Shown: one piece after another, positions 15,101 through 16,948 of the stretch | Layout of the letters: every line of letters begins with the position of its first letter | Numbering within the stretch: the stretch's first letter is position 1 | Assembly (NCBI GenBank): GCA_964495595.1 | Contig: CAZBWH010000069.1 | Coordinates: 1 to 16,948 of the forward strand | DNA length: 16,948 nucleotides | Direction: 5' to 3' | Origin: CALMFQ01 sp964495595 | GTDB taxonomy: Bacteria; Pseudomonadota; Gammaproteobacteria; Burkholderiales; SCOH01 | The notes under the pieces: model-generated | Databases searched by the model: none | The model's input: the letters and a program-made list of their open reading frames with translations, nothing else | Told to the model about the DNA's origin: nothing | Translations under genes and position numbers: made by a program

Positions 15101-16469
15101 TGGCGCGGGCATGCAGCTTGGCCCAGCGCCAGGCGCCGCTGCAGTGACGCACCCGGTATTCGATCTCCCAGCCGGTGTGGTTCTTGATTGCTTCGTAGGC
15201 GATTGCTTCGATGCCGGGCAGGTCGTCCGGGTGGATCTGGGTGTTGTAATACATGTCGCCGCTGATGAAGCAGCCGACTGGATGCCCGGTGCTGACTTCT
15301 GTTTCGCCGCCCATGAACAGGATTTTCCACGGCGAGCCTGGTTCGCAGCGGAACACCGAGCCCGGCACGTTGTCGACCAGCGCGCCAAAGCGGTCGCGGC
15401 TGGTGCGCAGTGCCTCGGCAACCGATTCCTGCTGGCGGCGGTGGTACACCTGCTCGTGCAGGAAGGCGAACAGCAAGCCATTGGCCAGCAGGCCCAGCAG
15501 GCCGACCTGCCAGGGGGTGAGGGCATACAGGTGCTTCTGGTCGACGGCCGGGCGCGAGATCGAGCGGGCCAGCCAGCGCTGGCCTCCGTAATCAACGGCC
15601 ACCTCCTGCGACAGGCTGTCTTCTGCCAGCCTGGCCTCGCCCAGTGAATTGAACAATGGCCGGGGTGCACCGGCCGAGGTTTCGTAAAGCAGCAGATCGC
15701 TTTCCGCCAGCGACTGGTCGAATATGTGCGCCAGCATCACCGAGGGGCGGAACAGCCCGAACACAAAGCCCTGCAATGCCTGGCGGCGCTGCTCGATGGT
15801 GTGCAGCGGCATGGCATGCCGATACACCGGCACAAAGATCGGCAGCAAGGGCTGGCTGCCGCCTGCCAGCGGCACCGACACCACTTTGCCCATCGACGGC
15901 TCGCCACTGTCGCGGGCGTGATCCATTGCCGCACGGCAGGTTGGGTTGCGGTAGCCATCTTGCCCCAGCAGGGAGCGGTTGTTGTCGTCCAGCGGCTCGA
16001 TCAGCGTCACCGCCGCCACGCTGCTGCGCCCCGAGCCCGGCTGGATACGGTACTGGGCAAAGCCCGCCGTGTGCATCGATTGCTCGAACGCCGGCTGGTC
16101 GGCGGTCGCAATCGCCCGGCTGAACCCCAGCGCCTGCAGGCCGGGAAGTGTGCGGCTGTCCCGGATCGACTGGGTGTACGCACGCCATTCCCCGGCCGTT
16201 ACCTCCTGGCTGGCATCGAACAGCGCCTTGGCGCCGACCAGCATGTGGGTGTAGGCGCGCAACTGGTTGCCCAGGTGAATCGCCTGATGCTGGGCCTCCT
16301 GTTCGAGATGGCTTTCGCTCTCCTGCCGGTTGGTGTAGGCCACTTCCAGGCTGGCCAGTGCCGTGCCGAATACCGACAGCGCCAGCACTACCCACGAGGT
16401 AGCCGGGTAGCCCAGCACGGCTTTGATTCGATCGTAGAGGGATAACAGAAAGTTCACGGCGTGCAACAT
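12195..16469 (-). CDS. CHASE-PASx5-GGDEF-EAL membrane sensor for cyclic di-GMP turnover
   Basis: A 1424-residue inner-membrane signalling protein. Order: membrane segment about 24-44, periplasmic CHASE-type sensor (about 70-300, with SMGKVVSVPLAGG and LPIFVPVY), second membrane segment about 319-337. Five PAS/PAC modules follow (about 355-477, 483-602, 611-729, 735-855, 861-978), several ending in the D-[IV]-T pattern of PAC motifs. The cyclase domain (about 985-1150) has an intact GGDEF (1064-1068) and the product-inhibition site RxxD (1055-1058). The phosphodiesterase domain (about 1165-1412) has EVL (1196-1198) in place of EAL. It keeps LELTEG, DDFGTGYSSL, KIDQSF, AEGVET and QGYLF, so both activities look possible. 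An in-frame TGA six codons upstream makes ATG 16469 the first possible start. It has no good ribosome site. It is the lead gene of the formate operon. Confidence 0.95.
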   Translation of the reverse strand: MLHAVNFLLSLYDRIKAVLGYPATSWVVLALSVFGTALASLEVAYTNRQESESHLEQEAQHQAIHLGNQLRAYTHMLVGAKALFDASQEVTAGEWRAYTQSIRDSRTLPGLQALGFSRAIATADQPAFEQSMHTAGFAQYRIQPGSGRSSVAAVTLIEPLDDNNRSLLGQDGYRNPTCRAAMDHARDSGEPSMGKVVSVPLAGGSQPLLPIFVPVYRHAMPLHTIEQRRQALQGFVFGLFRPSVMLAHIFDQSLAESDLLLYETSAGAPRPLFNSLGEARLAEDSLSQEVAVDYGGQRWLARSISRPAVDQKHLYALTPWQVGLLGLLANGLLFAFLHEQVYHRRQQESVAEALRTSRDRFGALVDNVPGSVFRCEPGSPWKILFMGGETEVSTGHPVGCFISGDMYYNTQIHPDDLPGIEAIAYEAIKNHTGWEIEYRVRHCSGAWRWAKLHARAIYGPDGEPQFADGIIFDITASKQAEQDLHALTDNLPVAVYRYRLEAGDRPNLMYVSNAVQALFGVPAEIAMQDPGTLFARVHPDDLPGFITADREASRSLALFSHELRVIHDNGEVRWLYLNSAPQQLADGSFAYNGFVEDVTSRRHAQQQLQQSEAALRRLIDTASEGIWNIDADLRTTFVNQSLLDMLGYSAEEMIGRRIDDFLFSEDIADHQQQMALRKSGENSRYERRGRCKDGSMRWFMVSARAELDEQGRFTGSFAMLSDITEIHQAREALAERESFLQQIFDTSSASIFLVDSQGIIIHANRRMADLFHTTVGQLVGSEYVSHVHPRERQVARQRMQALLGSEVDSVDLERRYWRADGSSFWGHLSGRRFADAQCQQRGLLGVLTDITDRHASEEELRIAASTFQIQDGILVTDPAGVILRVNQAFSDTTGYSTEEAIGKTPAMLRSSRHDTAFFREMWADLLQNGKWQGELWNRRKNGEEYPEWLTITAVRNADQRVTHYVGAFHDITERKAAEDEIRNLAFYDPLTRLPNRRLLMDRLQQGMAATARNGQYGALIFIDLDNFKTLNDTLGHDLGDQLLLAVARRLQSCVREGDTVARLGGDEFIVMLPGLHSSAQQAATLVENIGEKIIGELNPPFNLGKHEVRSTPSLGITLFHAHEASTDELLKRADMAMYQAKAAGRNTLRFFDPQMQARINARAEMEGELYLAIENHEFRLYYQPQVDCSGRCVGVEVLIRWPSPRRGMVSPAEFIPLAEETGQILPIGHWVLLQACEQLARWQGDPLTAGLTIAVNVSPKQFRLPVFVEELQKMLAHTGAHPGRLKLELTEGMLLTDINDAITKMNAIQALGVQFSLDDFGTGYSSLSYLKQLPLNQMKIDQSFVRDILTDHNDTAICRAVIALGKSLGLRVIAEGVETDAQWALLQAEGCDEGQGYLFARPQPIDDLERWLRSRPAAPANPAA

Positions 16470-16485
16470 ATGATCACGGAGGTTT

Positions 16486-16506
16486 CAGCCTAATCAGCAT
16501 AGGCTG
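16486..16506. promoter_or_regulatory. Small stem-loop in the leader of the c-di-GMP sensor gene
   Basis: CAGCCT (16486-16491) pairs with AGGCTG (16501-16506) around a nine-base loop, 17 bases before the sensor ATG. Between it and the ATG the minus strand reads AAACCTCCGTGATCAT, which has no Shine-Dalgarno motif and instead contains CCTCC, the complement of one. The structure may influence translation; this is inferred only from position. Confidence 0.3.
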
Positions 16507-16583
16507 CTTTATCTGTCTTTGCTGTGTTGCCCTGCCGGATTGCCTGCGGCTATCGGCCACTTTGGCACAATCGATTGGGAGTG

Positions 16584-16602
16584 TTTGTTGAGAATCATTA
16601 TC
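16584..16602. promoter_or_regulatory. Fur-box-like sequence in the divergent control region
   Basis: TTTGTTGAGAATCATTATC matches the 19-base Fur consensus at 14 positions, with the right half AATCATTATC matching 10 of 10. It overlaps a possible -35 box TTGAGA (16588-16593) for the small plus-strand gene, with TGTGAT at 16610-16615 as a weak -10. It lies about 115 bases before the c-di-GMP sensor start on the other strand, so iron-dependent control of either side is possible. No protein-binding evidence is available here. Confidence 0.5.
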
Positions 16603-16630
16603 ATCTTTGTGTGATTGATCCAGCCGATTC

Positions 16631-16636
16631 AGGAGG
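16631..16636 (+). promoter_or_regulatory. Ribosome binding site that chooses between two ATGs
   Basis: AGGAGG lies five bases before ATG 16642 but only two before ATG 16639. The second ATG is therefore the better start for the DUF2061 gene. Confidence 0.75.
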
Positions 16637-16641
16637 CAATG

Positions 16642-16824
16642 ATGAAAACCCTGGCCAAAACCGGCAGTGCCTTCGGCCTGCACATCGGGGTGGCGTTTGG
16701 TGTCACTTACGCCATGACCGGCAGCGTGATGGCCGGCAGCCTGACTGCTTTGCTGGAGGCCGGCTGCAACGTGGCCGCCAATCATGTTCACGAACGTTGC
16801 TGGCGCCGGGCAGACAAGGCATGA
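16642..16824 (+). CDS. DUF2061-family small membrane protein
   Basis: A 60-residue protein starting MKTLAKTGSAFGLHIGVAFG. It matches the pattern of DUF2061 proteins: the MK[TS]LAK start, then a hydrophobic stretch (about 9-45) interrupted by TYAMTGS, an ALLEAGCNV segment, and the HVHERCWRR ending with the typical HE.xW. Probably one or two membrane segments; function unknown for the family. It has a strong ribosome site. It is divergent from the c-di-GMP sensor, with a Fur-box-like sequence in its promoter region, and a strong stem-loop follows two bases after the stop. The family recognition is from memory of the pattern. Confidence 0.8.
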   Translation: MKTLAKTGSAFGLHIGVAFGVTYAMTGSVMAGSLTALLEAGCNVAANHVHERCWRRADKA

Positions 16825-16825
16825 T

Positions 16826-16860
16826 GGCCTGCAAGCCGCTCTGGTATTGGCTTGCAGGCC
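16826..16860. repeat. Perfect stem-loop after the DUF2061 gene, copy 2 of a two-copy family
   Basis: GGCCTGCAAGCC (16826-16837) and GGCTTGCAGGCC (16849-16860) are exact inverted repeats around an 11-base loop. Read on the minus strand the loop is AATACCAGAGC, starting AATAC like the loop of the 678-710 element. It begins two bases after the stop of the small gene. It has no T-run, so it could be a 3'-end stabiliser or a dispersed repeat rather than a classic terminator. Confidence 0.65.
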
Positions 16861-16893
16861 GGCTGGATGCCGCTCTGGCATAGGCGTGTGGCG

Positions 16894-16916
16894 ATGCCGG
16901 CGGGACTGGCCGGCAT
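16894..16916 (+). terminator. Terminator-like stem-loop near the window end
   Basis: ATGCCGGC (16894-16901) pairs with GCCGGCAT (16909-16916) around GGGACTG and runs into a short TTT. It lies about 70 bases after the DUF2061 stop. The T-tract is short, so termination is plausible rather than certain. I see no gene in the last 88 bases. Confidence 0.4.
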
Positions 16917-16948
16917 TTGCCTGCCGCAAGCGCTGAAGATGGTCTAGT

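Overview
The window is GC-rich (low-sixties percent by eye) bacterial chromosome with tightly packed genes. It reads as a Betaproteobacterium, possibly of the order Neisseriales (Chromobacteriaceae-like). That placement rests on protein style (a short ProQ, an MsrPQ pair, a two-subunit NAD-type formate dehydrogenase) and is an inference, not a phylogeny. I see no tRNA, rRNA, CRISPR array, phage or insertion sequence, and no gene-free stretch longer than about 300 bases.

Layout. Bases 1-671 (+) hold the last codons of msrP and all of msrQ, a periplasmic methionine-sulfoxide repair system. Facing it on the minus strand are a sensor kinase (800-2050) and its OmpR-type regulator (2044-2751), which has its own good promoter. 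Upstream of these, also on the minus strand, are a lipoprotein esterase (2822-3814) and a large FAD-dependent oxidoreductase of unknown substrate (3934-5550). A short divergent promoter region separates the latter from murB (5664-6680, +), which converges on a short proQ (6691-7131, -).

The second half is one minus-strand operon, read from right to left. It starts with a 1424-residue membrane sensor, CHASE-PASx5-GGDEF-EAL (12195-16469). Next come the beta subunit (NuoE/NuoF-like, 10724-12184) and alpha subunit (molybdopterin, 8019-10736) of an NAD-linked formate dehydrogenase, and then a FocA-type formate channel (7193-8014). Gaps are 10 bases or less, or the genes overlap. The operon therefore joins formate uptake, formate oxidation to CO2 with NADH formation, and a c-di-GMP-making/breaking sensor. 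A divergent small DUF2061 membrane gene (16642-16824, +) shares a control region carrying a Fur-box-like sequence.

Most notable: a complete two-headed REP element (REPIN) of about 79 bases lies inside the formate dehydrogenase alpha gene (10305-10383). It is read in the only open frame through it, adding about 26 residues to a linker between iron-sulfur domains. Second: a c-di-GMP sensor is the lead gene of the formate operon. Third: the same unusual stem-loop (11-base loop beginning AATAC) follows two unrelated genes at opposite ends of the window.
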